Assembly: GCF_003711845.1 (NCBI RefSeq)
Contig: NZ_RHLQ01000031.1
Coordinates: 1-40,968 of the forward strand
DNA length: 40,968 nt
From: Lysinibacillus halotolerans
Lineage (GTDB): Bacteria; Bacillota; Bacilli; Bacillales_A; Planococcaceae
Direction: 5' to 3'
Below are positions 34,866 through 40,968 of the stretch, one piece after another. Positions within the stretch are counted from its first letter, which is position 1. Every line of letters starts with the position of its first letter. The position numbers and the translations under genes were made by a program. Under the pieces are notes generated by a model, which was given only the letters and a program-made list of their open reading frames with translations, did no database searches and was not told where the DNA came from.

Positions 34866-34894
34866 ATTATACCTGGTAATTTTTAAAATGTCTA
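34866..34894 (-). promoter_or_regulatory. Sigma-A promoter of cspD
   Basis: On the minus strand TAGACA (34889-34894), 17-bp spacer, perfect TATAAT (34866-34871). The predicted start is near 34859. Confidence 0.75.
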
Positions 34895-35142
34895 CTTAAA
34901 ATAAAAAAAATTTTTATTCTTTTTCATAACGATTAAAAGTCATCTACTATTTCTTTTAAAAGGCTTAGTTAACAAGGAAAAATTGGCTTAAAATAAAGAA
35001 AACGCTCTAATATTTATAGATATAAAAAATTTGCGAATTGAATATGATATAGTAAGAATAAAGAACTTGAAAAGTTATAAAAGTATAATCAAATCATACG
35101 TATCAATATTAAAAAGCTTGTTTTTTAAATGGGGTGTGTGCA
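34895..35142. other. Intergenic, AT-rich upstream region of the phosphatase gene
   Basis: No gene seen. Several TATAAT-like hexamers exist on the plus strand (for example near 35080), but none has a well-spaced -35. Nothing else is supported. Confidence 0.4.
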
Positions 35143-35910
35143 TTGGAGAAAGTTTTTGCTATAGGAGATATACATGGTTGTTATAATCTTTTGGAAAAAT
35201 TGTTAGACAAATGGAATCCAAATGAGGAACAATTAGTATTTTTAGGAGATTATATTGATCGTGGTCCAGATAGTGTGAAAGTGATTAAAAAAGTAATGCA
35301 GCTAGTAGAAGACTATGATGCGGTTGCTTTAAGTGGGAATCACGAACAGCTCTTTTTAAATTGGTTAGAAAAACCTGACGACCTTTCGGAATTTTATTTT
35401 AATCCAAAGGTTGGTGGAGCTGCTACCGTTCAAAGTTTTTATGATGCCCCAACTTTCTCAATCGTTTCTGATCATTTTTCAGTAAAGGAAATTACGGCGA
35501 AGATTCAAAAAGAAAATAAAGAAATAATCGAGTTTATGAAAAATTTAAGAAGATTTTATTTATGGGATCCCTATCTTTTCGTTCATGCAGGAATATCGGC
35601 TAATGTAGAAAATTTTCGTGAGTCGAAAAAGGATGACTTTTATTGGATTAGGGAAGAGTTTTTCAATGTTCCCCATTTAGCAAAGGAAATTGTTGTATTT
35701 GGACACACACCAACCGTATTATTAAATGAAGACAAATCAAGTAACGTTTGGGTTTCATCTTGTCAAAAAAAGATTGGTATAGATGGTGGGGGAGCTATCT
35801 ATGAACGAGGAAAGCTCCATGGTGTTATTTTTACAAAAGGTTCTACCCAATTAACGATTCATTCTGTTGGGTTAACTTCAGATTTAACAACGACCACAAT
35901 TGAAATTTAA
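35143..35910 (+). CDS. PPP-family serine/threonine phosphatase-like metallophosphoesterase
   Basis: Metallophosphoesterase of 255 residues. Metal-binding motifs GDIHGCYN, GDYIDRGPDS and GNHEQL are in the standard order, with later histidines in FVHAGI and VFGHTPT. This matches bacterial PPP phosphatases (PrpE and lambda-phosphatase-like) rather than the exonuclease branch. The TTG at 35143, spaced 6-8 bases from GGGGTG, gives a product starting MEKVFAIGD; the GTG at 35134 overlaps that site. Substrate (phosphoprotein or nucleotide) not determinable. Confidence 0.85.
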   Translation: MEKVFAIGDIHGCYNLLEKLLDKWNPNEEQLVFLGDYIDRGPDSVKVIKKVMQLVEDYDAVALSGNHEQLFLNWLEKPDDLSEFYFNPKVGGAATVQSFYDAPTFSIVSDHFSVKEITAKIQKENKEIIEFMKNLRRFYLWDPYLFVHAGISANVENFRESKKDDFYWIREEFFNVPHLAKEIVVFGHTPTVLLNEDKSSNVWVSSCQKKIGIDGGGAIYERGKLHGVIFTKGSTQLTIHSVGLTSDLTTTTIEI

Positions 35911-35916
35911 TACATG

Positions 35917-35955
35917 GAGGATTCACTTTATGTGGATCCTCTTTCTTACATTTTG
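35917..35955 (+). terminator. Terminator of the phosphatase gene
   Basis: GAGGATTCAC (35917-35926) pairs with GTGGATCCTC (35932-35941) with one wobble, then TTTCTTACATTTT. Confidence 0.65.
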
Positions 35956-36021
35956 GTGGGTTTTTACTTCTTATCATTGTTAAATGGGTGGTATAGTTAA
36001 AACTAGAGAGGTGGGAAATTT

Positions 36022-36471
36022 ATGTCAAATGCAGTTGAACATGTTTTTAAGCTCCAAACAGGATGGGATGGAGGAAGAAATGATACAGGTGAGATTGCCT
36101 GTGAAAATTTAAAAACGACGATATCAATTCCAAAAGAAATGGATGGTCCTGGAATTGGAACAAATCCCGATGAATTATTATTAAGTGCCGCAGCAGGTTG
36201 TTATATGATTTCCCTTGCAGCGATTTTAGAACGGTCGGATATAAAAGCAAGATTATCCCTTCAATCAGATGGTGTTGTACAAGTGGAAAATAATATATTT
36301 ACATATAAAAGAATTATTCATCATATTGAAATATTCCTTCATGAGGCCAATGAAAGTAATGTGCGCTTAGCTAATCGATTGGCTATGAAAGCGGAAGAAA
36401 ACTGTATGATTAGTAGAGCGCTAAGAGGCAATGTAGAAGTGCAGGTGGATTGTTCTATAAAGTCTTTGTAA
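36022..36471 (+). CDS. OsmC/Ohr-family peroxiredoxin-like protein
   Basis: Protein of 149 residues of the OsmC superfamily, which reduces organic hydroperoxides with two cysteines. The pair is visible in AAAGCYMISLAA and AEENCMISRALRG, and NPDELLLSAAAGC is the characteristic helix start. GAGGTGGGAAATTT precedes the ATG. It is 30 bp ahead of the AarF-like gene and may be cotranscribed. Confidence 0.9.
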   Translation: MSNAVEHVFKLQTGWDGGRNDTGEIACENLKTTISIPKEMDGPGIGTNPDELLLSAAAGCYMISLAAILERSDIKARLSLQSDGVVQVENNIFTYKRIIHHIEIFLHEANESNVRLANRLAMKAEENCMISRALRGNVEVQVDCSIKSL

Positions 36472-36501
36472 CTTATATCCTAAAGAAAGCGGGTGAGGGG
36501 A

Positions 36502-38490
36502 ATGAGCATTATAATACCAATCGTTCAAATATTATTCGTATCCATTTTCATCTTTTTTGTTAGTGGGCGATTAATTGGTTCTAATGTGAATATTTTTAAG
36601 CGACTCTTTTCTGTTTTCATTAGTGTCTCTTTTACAACTTTTATCTTTTGGTATACGTACTTAAGAGGAGCAGAACATTCTTTAAATACAATTAAAAGTG
36701 TGATGAATGTTTCTACTTTATTGTGGATCGGTAGTATGCTCCTTATTTCGATGCTTATTTACTTATTCTTTGAATTATTTGATCCGATTGCATTAAATGA
36801 TAGTAATGGTAGAAATGTTGGGAAAAAATTTATTATTAAAAGAATTATCGGCTATTGGCGTCATCAAAAAAGATTACGAACCGTTTTAAGTATTGCTGTA
36901 AAAAATGGCATTACAAGAACAATGAAATATGCTAGAAATCGAGATTCAGATCGGGAATTAGCTATCGCCTTAAGGGATACCCTTGAACAATGTGGCGGTA
37001 TTTTTATTAAGTTCGGACAAGTGCTTTCGACACGTAAGGAATTCCTATCCCCGATTTTTATAGAAGAACTGGAGAAATTACAAGATAATGTAACACAGCT
37101 TTCTGAAAATCAAGTAAAAGAAACATTGCAGCAAAATTTGCGCGGTGAAATAAATGAAGTATTTTCCTATTTTAATATGAAGCCGATTGCTGCTGCGTCT
37201 ATAGGGCAAGTCCATAGAGCGATTTTACGGAAAACAAATGAAGAAGTTGTCGTGAAATTGTTACGTCCTGAAGTAAAGGAAATTATGCGAGAAGATTTAA
37301 GCATTTTAATGGAATTTGCTAATTGGGTCACAAGTAAATCCCAATGGGCGGAAAACCTTGGTTTTAGAGACTTAGCAGAAGGATTTGTTTCTTCATTACG
37401 GGAAGAAATCGATTTTAAAATAGAAGCTCGTAATATGATCCAAATCCACAATGTAATGAAAAAGAGTGATTTAAAAGTAAAGATTCCAAAGGTATATGAA
37501 GAATATAGTAATGAAAATATTTTAATAATGGGATTGGCAACGGGCGTTAGCTTAGGAAATCTTGCCCAATACGATATCGACAATCGTCATGAAATAGCGG
37601 AAACTTTACTTTTCTCTTATTTAGAACAAGCTTTAGTTTCGGGGATTTTTCACGCAGATCCCCATCCAGGTAATATTCATTACGATTTAAATACTGGGGA
37701 AATTACTTTATTAGACTTCGGTGCTGTTTGCCGCCTGTCAGCTGCTCAACAAGAAGGGTTGAAACTATTTTTTATTGGGATTCAACAAAATGATGCTTCG
37801 ATTTTATATGATGGAATCTCCCTATTAGTGAAAAATACGAGGGAAGTAGACCGACTTGAGTTAGAGCAAGCCATCAGTCAAATTATTTTAAAAATCTCTT
37901 ATGTTGAACGGATTCGAACAGATGAAATTATTTATTCAATTTTTACAGTGATTCGAGATTTCGGACTACAATTTTACCCATCAGTTAGTGTGGCGTTACG
38001 AGTGATTGTTACATTAGATGGAACGTTAAGAATTATTGATCGCAATTTCAATATGTTTGAAGAAGCGAAATTGTTTTCAAGTAGTTATTTAAAACTAGCG
38101 TTGAAAAAACCGTTTAAAGAACCGAGGGCAACTAAGGACCGTTTGGAAGAAGAGTTAGCTTTAATTATACCGAATTTAAGGAAGATTCCTCGACGGGTCG
38201 ACCAATTGTTTAAAAAGGTTGAAGATGGAAAGGTAATATTGCATCACGATATCTTCTCAGATAAAAATAATGCCAAATTTATTACCCATTTGTTTTCGAA
38301 GTTTGTCTTACTTTTAGTCGGGATTACTTTTGGTGTTATTTCGGTTGCGTTGTTAGCCATTTCCCAATTCATCCATTCAGCATATGCCATTTATTTAAAT
38401 ACCGCATCATATTTAGGTTTGTTCCTATGTGCTGTTTTACTTGTTCGATTATCAATACAAGCTATTCGAGATATGAAACGGATGGAATAA
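36502..38490 (+). CDS. ABC1/AarF/UbiB-family kinase-like membrane protein
   Basis: Atypical kinase of 662 residues. The N terminus has two to three membrane helices and the C terminus another pair. The central ABC1 domain shows the KxGQ motif (IKFGQVLSTRKEFL), the Ala-rich loop AAASIGQVHRA, the ATP-binding Lys in VVVKLLRPEV, and catalytic motifs HADPHPGNI and LLDFGAV. Relatives support quinone biosynthesis or lipid homeostasis, probably as ATPases rather than protein kinases. The ATG at 36502 is favoured over a GTG at 36493 that coincides with the ribosome binding site. Confidence 0.9.
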   Translation: MSIIIPIVQILFVSIFIFFVSGRLIGSNVNIFKRLFSVFISVSFTTFIFWYTYLRGAEHSLNTIKSVMNVSTLLWIGSMLLISMLIYLFFELFDPIALNDSNGRNVGKKFIIKRIIGYWRHQKRLRTVLSIAVKNGITRTMKYARNRDSDRELAIALRDTLEQCGGIFIKFGQVLSTRKEFLSPIFIEELEKLQDNVTQLSENQVKETLQQNLRGEINEVFSYFNMKPIAAASIGQVHRAILRKTNEEVVVKLLRPEVKEIMREDLSILMEFANWVTSKSQWAENLGFRDLAEGFVSSLREEIDFKIEARNMIQIHNVMKKSDLKVKIPKVYEEYSNENILIMGLATGVSLGNLAQYDIDNRHEIAETLLFSYLEQALVSGIFHADPHPGNIHYDLNTGEITLLDFGAVCRLSAAQQEGLKLFFIGIQQNDASILYDGISLLVKNTREVDRLELEQAISQIILKISYVERIRTDEIIYSIFTVIRDFGLQFYPSVSVALRVIVTLDGTLRIIDRNFNMFEEAKLFSSSYLKLALKKPFKEPRATKDRLEEELALIIPNLRKIPRRVDQLFKKVEDGKVILHHDIFSDKNNAKFITHLFSKFVLLLVGITFGVISVALLAISQFIHSAYAIYLNTASYLGLFLCAVLLVRLSIQAIRDMKRME

Positions 38491-38521
38491 TAATTAATGA
38501 TGAACTACTTTTTACTGTAAG

Positions 38522-38557
38522 GCTTCTCCATTTACATCTGGAGAAGCTTTTTGATTT
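38522..38557 (+). terminator. Terminator of the AarF-like gene
   Basis: GCTTCTCCA (38522-38530) pairs with TGGAGAAGC (38539-38547), 8-nt loop, followed by TTTTTGATTT. Confidence 0.85.
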
Positions 38558-38595
38558 GATTGGTAAGTTAATCGTAGAGGATACATCACTTTATC

Positions 38596-38625
38596 TTGAC
38601 TGTATTAAAAAGGCTATTCTATAAT
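38596..38625 (+). promoter_or_regulatory. Sigma-A promoter of the ABC-F leader
   Basis: TTGACT (38596-38601), 18-bp spacer, perfect TATAAT (38620-38625). The predicted start near 38632 is only about 15 bp before the ribosome binding site of the first leader ORF and about 490 bp before the ABC-F gene. Confidence 0.8.
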
Positions 38626-38663
38626 TAACACTGTATTTAGCTGTTAAGGAGGATTATTAAAAA

Positions 38664-38708
38664 ATGACCCATTCAATGAGACTTCGTTACCTATCTTTGA
38701 ACAAATAA
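38664..38708 (+). CDS. Macrolide-type leader peptide (ErmD-leader-like)
   Basis: Fourteen codons encode MTHSMRLRYLSLNK. AAGGAGG lies upstream of the ATG. From memory, the ErmD leader is MTHSMRLRFPTLNQ and the msr(A) leader carries MTASMRLK. The shared MRLR/K is the Arg-x-Arg/Lys arrest motif at which macrolide-bound ribosomes stall. The last codons (TCT TTG AAC) form one arm of a stem with 38717-38724, so a stalled ribosome would alter folding of the RNA downstream. This is a strong sign that the ABC-F gene is antibiotic-inducible. Confidence 0.85.
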   Translation: MTHSMRLRYLSLNK

Positions 38709-38772
38709 TTGAATATGTTCAAAGGCTCTGTTTTGTGTATACAGAGTAGATGGGATAAGTCTGTCCTTTTTT
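38695..38772 (+). promoter_or_regulatory. Alternative RNA stems and weak terminator after the first leader ORF
   Basis: Three competing pairings: CTTTGAAC with GTTCAAAG (38695-38702 / 38717-38724); CTCTGT with ACAGAG (38726-38731 / 38741-38746); and ACAGA with TCTGT (38741-38745 / 38760-38764), the latter followed by CC and six T. The second and third exclude each other, as in antiterminator/terminator switching. Confidence 0.55.
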
Positions 38773-38827
38773 AATAATCTTCATCTCATAAAAGACTGTT
38801 GATTTTAGTCTCGTGAGGAAATGAGCG

Positions 38828-38869
38828 ATGTATTTTCATAACTACTTTAAAAGTAGTTCATATGATTAA
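38828..38869 (+). CDS. Second short leader ORF, 13 codons
   Basis: Encodes MYFHNYFKSSSYD. TGAGG lies nine bases upstream of its ATG. The ORF contains a near-perfect hairpin (AACTACTTT/AAAGTAGTT) and ends five bases before a strong terminator. No homologue recognised; it may be a translation-sensing element or chance. Confidence 0.4.
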   Translation: MYFHNYFKSSSYD

Positions 38870-38872
38870 TTA

Positions 38873-38898
38873 GAAAGGTAGATTTTTCTACCTTTTTT
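38873..38898 (+). terminator. Attenuator terminator in the ABC-F leader
   Basis: AAAGGTAG pairs with CTACCTTT around ATTTTT, followed by a T run to 38898. It lies inside the leader, 220 bp before the gene. Confidence 0.8.
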
Positions 38899-38955
38899 CA
38901 TTAGTTATAATCGAGAAATTTCTACATTAATGGAAGATGGTTTCCCTTTACTCTA

Positions 38956-38983
38956 AAACACAGGCATGCCGCCTGTGTTTTTT
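38956..38983 (+). terminator. Second strong attenuator terminator in the ABC-F leader
   Basis: AAACACAGGC pairs perfectly with GCCTGTGTTT, 5-nt loop, followed by a T run to 38983. It lies 138 bp before the ABC-F start. Confidence 0.85.
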
Positions 38984-39022
38984 GTTGTTTACTAACATAT
39001 TAAATGAGTTGGAGGAAGGACA

Positions 39023-39046
39023 ATGCAATTTTTATTATTTTATTGA
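39023..39046 (+). CDS. Third leader peptide, seven codons
   Basis: Encodes MQFLLFY. A strong GGAGGAAGGA site lies just upstream. Its TGA overlaps the first arm of the downstream stem. Very short hydrophobic leaders of this kind (for example MYLIFM ahead of msr(D)) control ABC-F genes. Confidence 0.65.
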   Translation: MQFLLFY

Positions 39047-39112
39047 TACGAGCTTGGCATTGAAGCTCGTATCGATTCTAGCTATCGATACGAAAAAACT
39101 ATTTTTCGGAGG
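39045..39112 (+). promoter_or_regulatory. Three-stem translational attenuator over the ABC-F ribosome binding site
   Basis: Stem A pairs GATACGAGCTT (39045-39055) with AAGCTCGTATC (39063-39073). Stem B pairs TCGTATCGAT (39067-39076) with ATCGATACGA (39084-39093) and excludes A. Stem C pairs CGAAAAA (39091-39097) with TTTTTCG (39102-39108), reaching into the CGGAGG site, and excludes B. A ribosome stalled on MQFLLFY would open A, let B form and free the site. Confidence 0.75.
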
Positions 39113-39120
39113 TAGCAAAG

Positions 39121-40578
39121 ATGGAACAAATTTGTTTTGAATTACAACAAGTAGAAGTAACTTTTTTAGATAAAGAAATTTTAAAGATAGAAAGATTAGC
39201 GATACATCAATTTGACCGAATCGGAATTGTCGGTAAAAATGGTGCAGGGAAAAGCACTTTACTAAAATTATTAGCAGGTATCGTCCAACCAGCAAAAGGT
39301 AAAATTCACCGTCATATAGAGAGTGGATACTTTGAACAACTGGAAGCCCCATCAACCATTGAAGCGGACGTGGCGTTACTTGGAAAGTTAGGTGTTCCAA
39401 AAGATTCCCATCAGTTAAGTGGTGGGGAGCAAACCCGATTGAAACTTGCCCAATTGTTTACCCACTATTATGAAGCGTTACTCATTGATGAACCAACAAC
39501 CCACTTAGATCAAGAAGGTATTTCCTTTTTACTTGATGAATTGAAGTATTACTATGGGGCTCTCGTTTTAATTAGTCATGATCGGGCTGTTTTAGATGAA
39601 CTAGTGACAACCATTTGGGAAATTGAAGAAGGGGAAGTTCATGTATATTCGGGGAATTATAGTGAATACTTGGCACAAAAAAAGGTAGAACAGCAACTGC
39701 AAAGGCAAGCCCATGAACAGTTTATAAAAGAAAAGGGGCGTCTTGAAAAAGCTGCGCAAGAAAAAATGAAAAAAGCAGAAAAGGTTGCGCAAGCTGGTCG
39801 CCTGTCGAAAAAAGAAGCAAAAGCTAAGCCAAATAAGTCCTTTATGACCAAATCGAAAGGTACAAGTCAAAAATCAATTCAGCGAGCAGCAAAGGCTATC
39901 GAACAACGAATGGAGAAACTACAAGAAGTGGAAGCGGTTAAAGAAGATAGACCAATCGTTTTTCGGCAGTCAAAAGCGATAGAGTTGCATAATAAGTTTC
40001 CAATTATGGCTGATCGTTTTACGCTTCAAGTTAAGGATAAAGTATTACTAAATGAAACCAGTTTCCAGCTACCTCTTGGTAAGACAGTCGCGATTACGGG
40101 TAGTAATGGTAGTGGGAAAAGTACGTTGCTTTCACAAATTGCAAACAAGGCTTCTGAATTAACCATTTCTCCAAAAGCGAGAATTGGATATTTTCATCAA
40201 TTGAGCTATCAATTTATAATGGATGAAACCGTTTGGGAAATGGTAAAAAACAGTTCGGGTTACGATGAAGGACTTTTGCGTAGTGTTTTACATTCCATGC
40301 AGTTTGGCGGCACAGATCTTCAGAAAAATGTTAAGTCATTAAGTGGTGGCGAAGCAATTCGTTTGAAACTATGCCAATTATTTTTAGGAGAGTATAATAT
40401 TTTATTGTTAGACGAACCGACCAACTTTCTAGATATTCAAGCAATTGAAGCATTAGAAAACTTTATAAACGCTTATGAAGGGACGATTATACTCGTTTCC
40501 CATGATCGTACATTTATTGAACGGGTAGCTGAACAAGTATATGTTATTGAAGATCTTCAGCTAAAATTGAAAGACTAA
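39121..40578 (+). CDS. ABC-F ribosomal protection protein, Msr-like
   Basis: Cytoplasmic twin-ATPase of 485 residues without membrane segments, the build of antibiotic-resistance ABC-F proteins that displace drugs from the ribosome. First domain: Walker A GKNGAGKST (38-46), signature LSGGEQTRLKLAQ, Walker B ALLIDEPTTHLD. A charged helical linker (about 180-290, the ribosome-probing region) follows. Second domain: GSNGSGKST, LSGGEAIRLKLCQ and LLLDEPTNFLD. Length, opening MEQ...F.Q, and HNKFPIMADRFTL resemble Msr(A)/Msr(E). GGAGG lies eight bases before the ATG. The leader points to macrolide induction; the actual drug range (macrolide, lincosamide, streptogramin, pleuromutilin) cannot be read from sequence. 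Confidence 0.85.
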   Translation: MEQICFELQQVEVTFLDKEILKIERLAIHQFDRIGIVGKNGAGKSTLLKLLAGIVQPAKGKIHRHIESGYFEQLEAPSTIEADVALLGKLGVPKDSHQLSGGEQTRLKLAQLFTHYYEALLIDEPTTHLDQEGISFLLDELKYYYGALVLISHDRAVLDELVTTIWEIEEGEVHVYSGNYSEYLAQKKVEQQLQRQAHEQFIKEKGRLEKAAQEKMKKAEKVAQAGRLSKKEAKAKPNKSFMTKSKGTSQKSIQRAAKAIEQRMEKLQEVEAVKEDRPIVFRQSKAIELHNKFPIMADRFTLQVKDKVLLNETSFQLPLGKTVAITGSNGSGKSTLLSQIANKASELTISPKARIGYFHQLSYQFIMDETVWEMVKNSSGYDEGLLRSVLHSMQFGGTDLQKNVKSLSGGEAIRLKLCQLFLGEYNILLLDEPTNFLDIQAIEALENFINAYEGTIILVSHDRTFIERVAEQVYVIEDLQLKLKD

Positions 40579-40582
40579 TAGG

Positions 40583-40615
40583 AAAGAAGTAGAGATTTTA
40601 TCTCTGCTTCTTTTT
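40583..40615 (+). terminator. Terminator of the ABC-F gene, intron target
   Basis: AAAGAAGTAGAGA (40583-40595) pairs with TCTCTGCTTCTTT (40601-40613) with one wobble, followed by T. The group II intron begins four bases later. Confidence 0.85.
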
Positions 40616-40618
40616 AAT

Positions 40619-40968
40619 GTGCGCCCGGCATGCTTATGAACTATAGGGTGCAAGTCCCGAACCCCGAAGACTGAAGTAGAGGTTAGCTAAGAGCAAGGGT
40701 GTCCGTGGCGACGCGGAATCTGAAGGAAGCTGGAGGCAAAACACCGGTCCGAGGAACACGAATCTCATATAAGGCTAGGTATGATTGAATGAGTTTGCAT
40801 TACAAAACAAAGTCCTTCTGTCGAAGGTCATATCAAGTAAATGAGGAGGATAGATGGTGTGAAAGTGCATACGCTTACCCGGGGAGGTCTGACAGAAACG
40901 TGAAGTACCCTTCATAACCTACTTGGAGACAAGTAGCTGAACTGTCAGAAGTCAGCAGAGGTCATAGT
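40619..40968 (+). mobile_element. Group IIC intron, 5' part (ribozyme domains), cut by window end
   Basis: Begins GTGCGCCCGGCATG and continues with blocks characteristic of the Oceanobacillus iheyensis group IIC ribozyme: CTATAGGGTG, GTCCCGAA, AGCAAGGGTGTCCGTGGCGA, GGAATCTGAAGGAAGC, GAGGAACACGAA, AGGCTAGGTAT, GAGTTTGCAT, ACAAAACAAAGTCCTT, TTACCCGGGGAGGTCTG and GTCAGCAGAGGTCATAGT at the window end. It is a self-splicing RNA and retroelement; the reverse transcriptase-maturase ORF would lie beyond the edge. Inserted directly behind an intrinsic terminator, the usual home of this class. Confidence 0.93.

Noticed and set aside
38937-39140. 67-codon plus-strand ORF across the ABC-F leader
   Set aside because: It passes through a strong terminator and the translational attenuator and overlaps the ABC-F start; the short ORFs with good ribosome binding sites explain this region better.
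1-40968. CRISPR arrays, tRNA/rRNA genes, prophage or toxin-antitoxin modules
   Set aside because: No regularly spaced repeats, no cloverleaf or rRNA segments and no phage or toxin genes were seen on either strand.

Overview
The window looks like a chromosome segment of a low-GC, AT-rich Gram-positive member of the Bacillales, probably Bacillaceae or Planococcaceae. Supporting signs are strong GGAGG-type ribosome binding sites, frequent TTG/GTG starts, lipoprotein-type binding proteins, a BirA-type operator, a ybcC/ndhF-type dabB-dabA locus and a CspD-like cold shock protein. There is no phage, rRNA, tRNA or CRISPR. The only mobile element seen is the 5' part of a group IIC intron at the right edge.

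Layout. 1-6.7 kb: modB and modA (no modC), a lone MsmX/MalK-type sugar ABC ATPase, two zinc alcohol dehydrogenases (one behind a MerR-type promoter with a 19-bp spacer) and a divergent LysR regulator. 6.7-8.4 kb: bioY-bioB behind a BirA operator. 8.4-18.8 kb: an IclR repressor divergent from a ten-gene operon (kduI, 2-hydroxyacid dehydrogenase, TRAP transporter P-Q-M, zinc dehydrogenase, SDR, kduD, kdgK, eda). This operon imports a uronate-type acid and converts it through KDG and KDPG to pyruvate and glyceraldehyde-3-phosphate. 18.8-20 kb: a small unknown gene and a DUF1232 membrane gene. 20-25.6 kb: a dissolved-inorganic-carbon locus, dabB-dabA, then a DUF2294 gene and a beta-carbonic-anhydrase-like gene that has lost its zinc ligands. 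The locus is preceded by a promoter-terminator leader and a 23-codon upstream ORF.

25.9-31.3 kb: a two-gene ABC exporter, a LuxR-type regulator, and an esterase plus Baeyer-Villiger monooxygenase pair. 31.5-32.8 kb: a regulator resembling the Rgg/GadR/MutR family, divergent from an overlooked 36-codon gene for a short, charged-then-hydrophobic peptide. This is a candidate pheromone-receptor pair with a shared repeated DNA motif. 32.9-38.5 kb: a GGDEF-degenerate/EAL protein, a cold shock gene whose leader holds a terminator-like hairpin, a PPP-type phosphatase, an OsmC-type peroxiredoxin and an ABC1/UbiB-family kinase-like protein.

38.5-40.97 kb holds the most striking locus: an Msr-like ABC-F gene behind a ~490-nt regulatory leader. 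The leader contains a good sigma-A promoter, a 14-codon peptide closely resembling the macrolide-sensing ErmD leader, further short ORFs, at least two clear intrinsic terminators, and a three-stem translational attenuator that folds over the ABC-F ribosome binding site. The gene's own terminator has been invaded by a group IIC intron closely resembling the Oceanobacillus iheyensis one, exactly where that class is known to insert.
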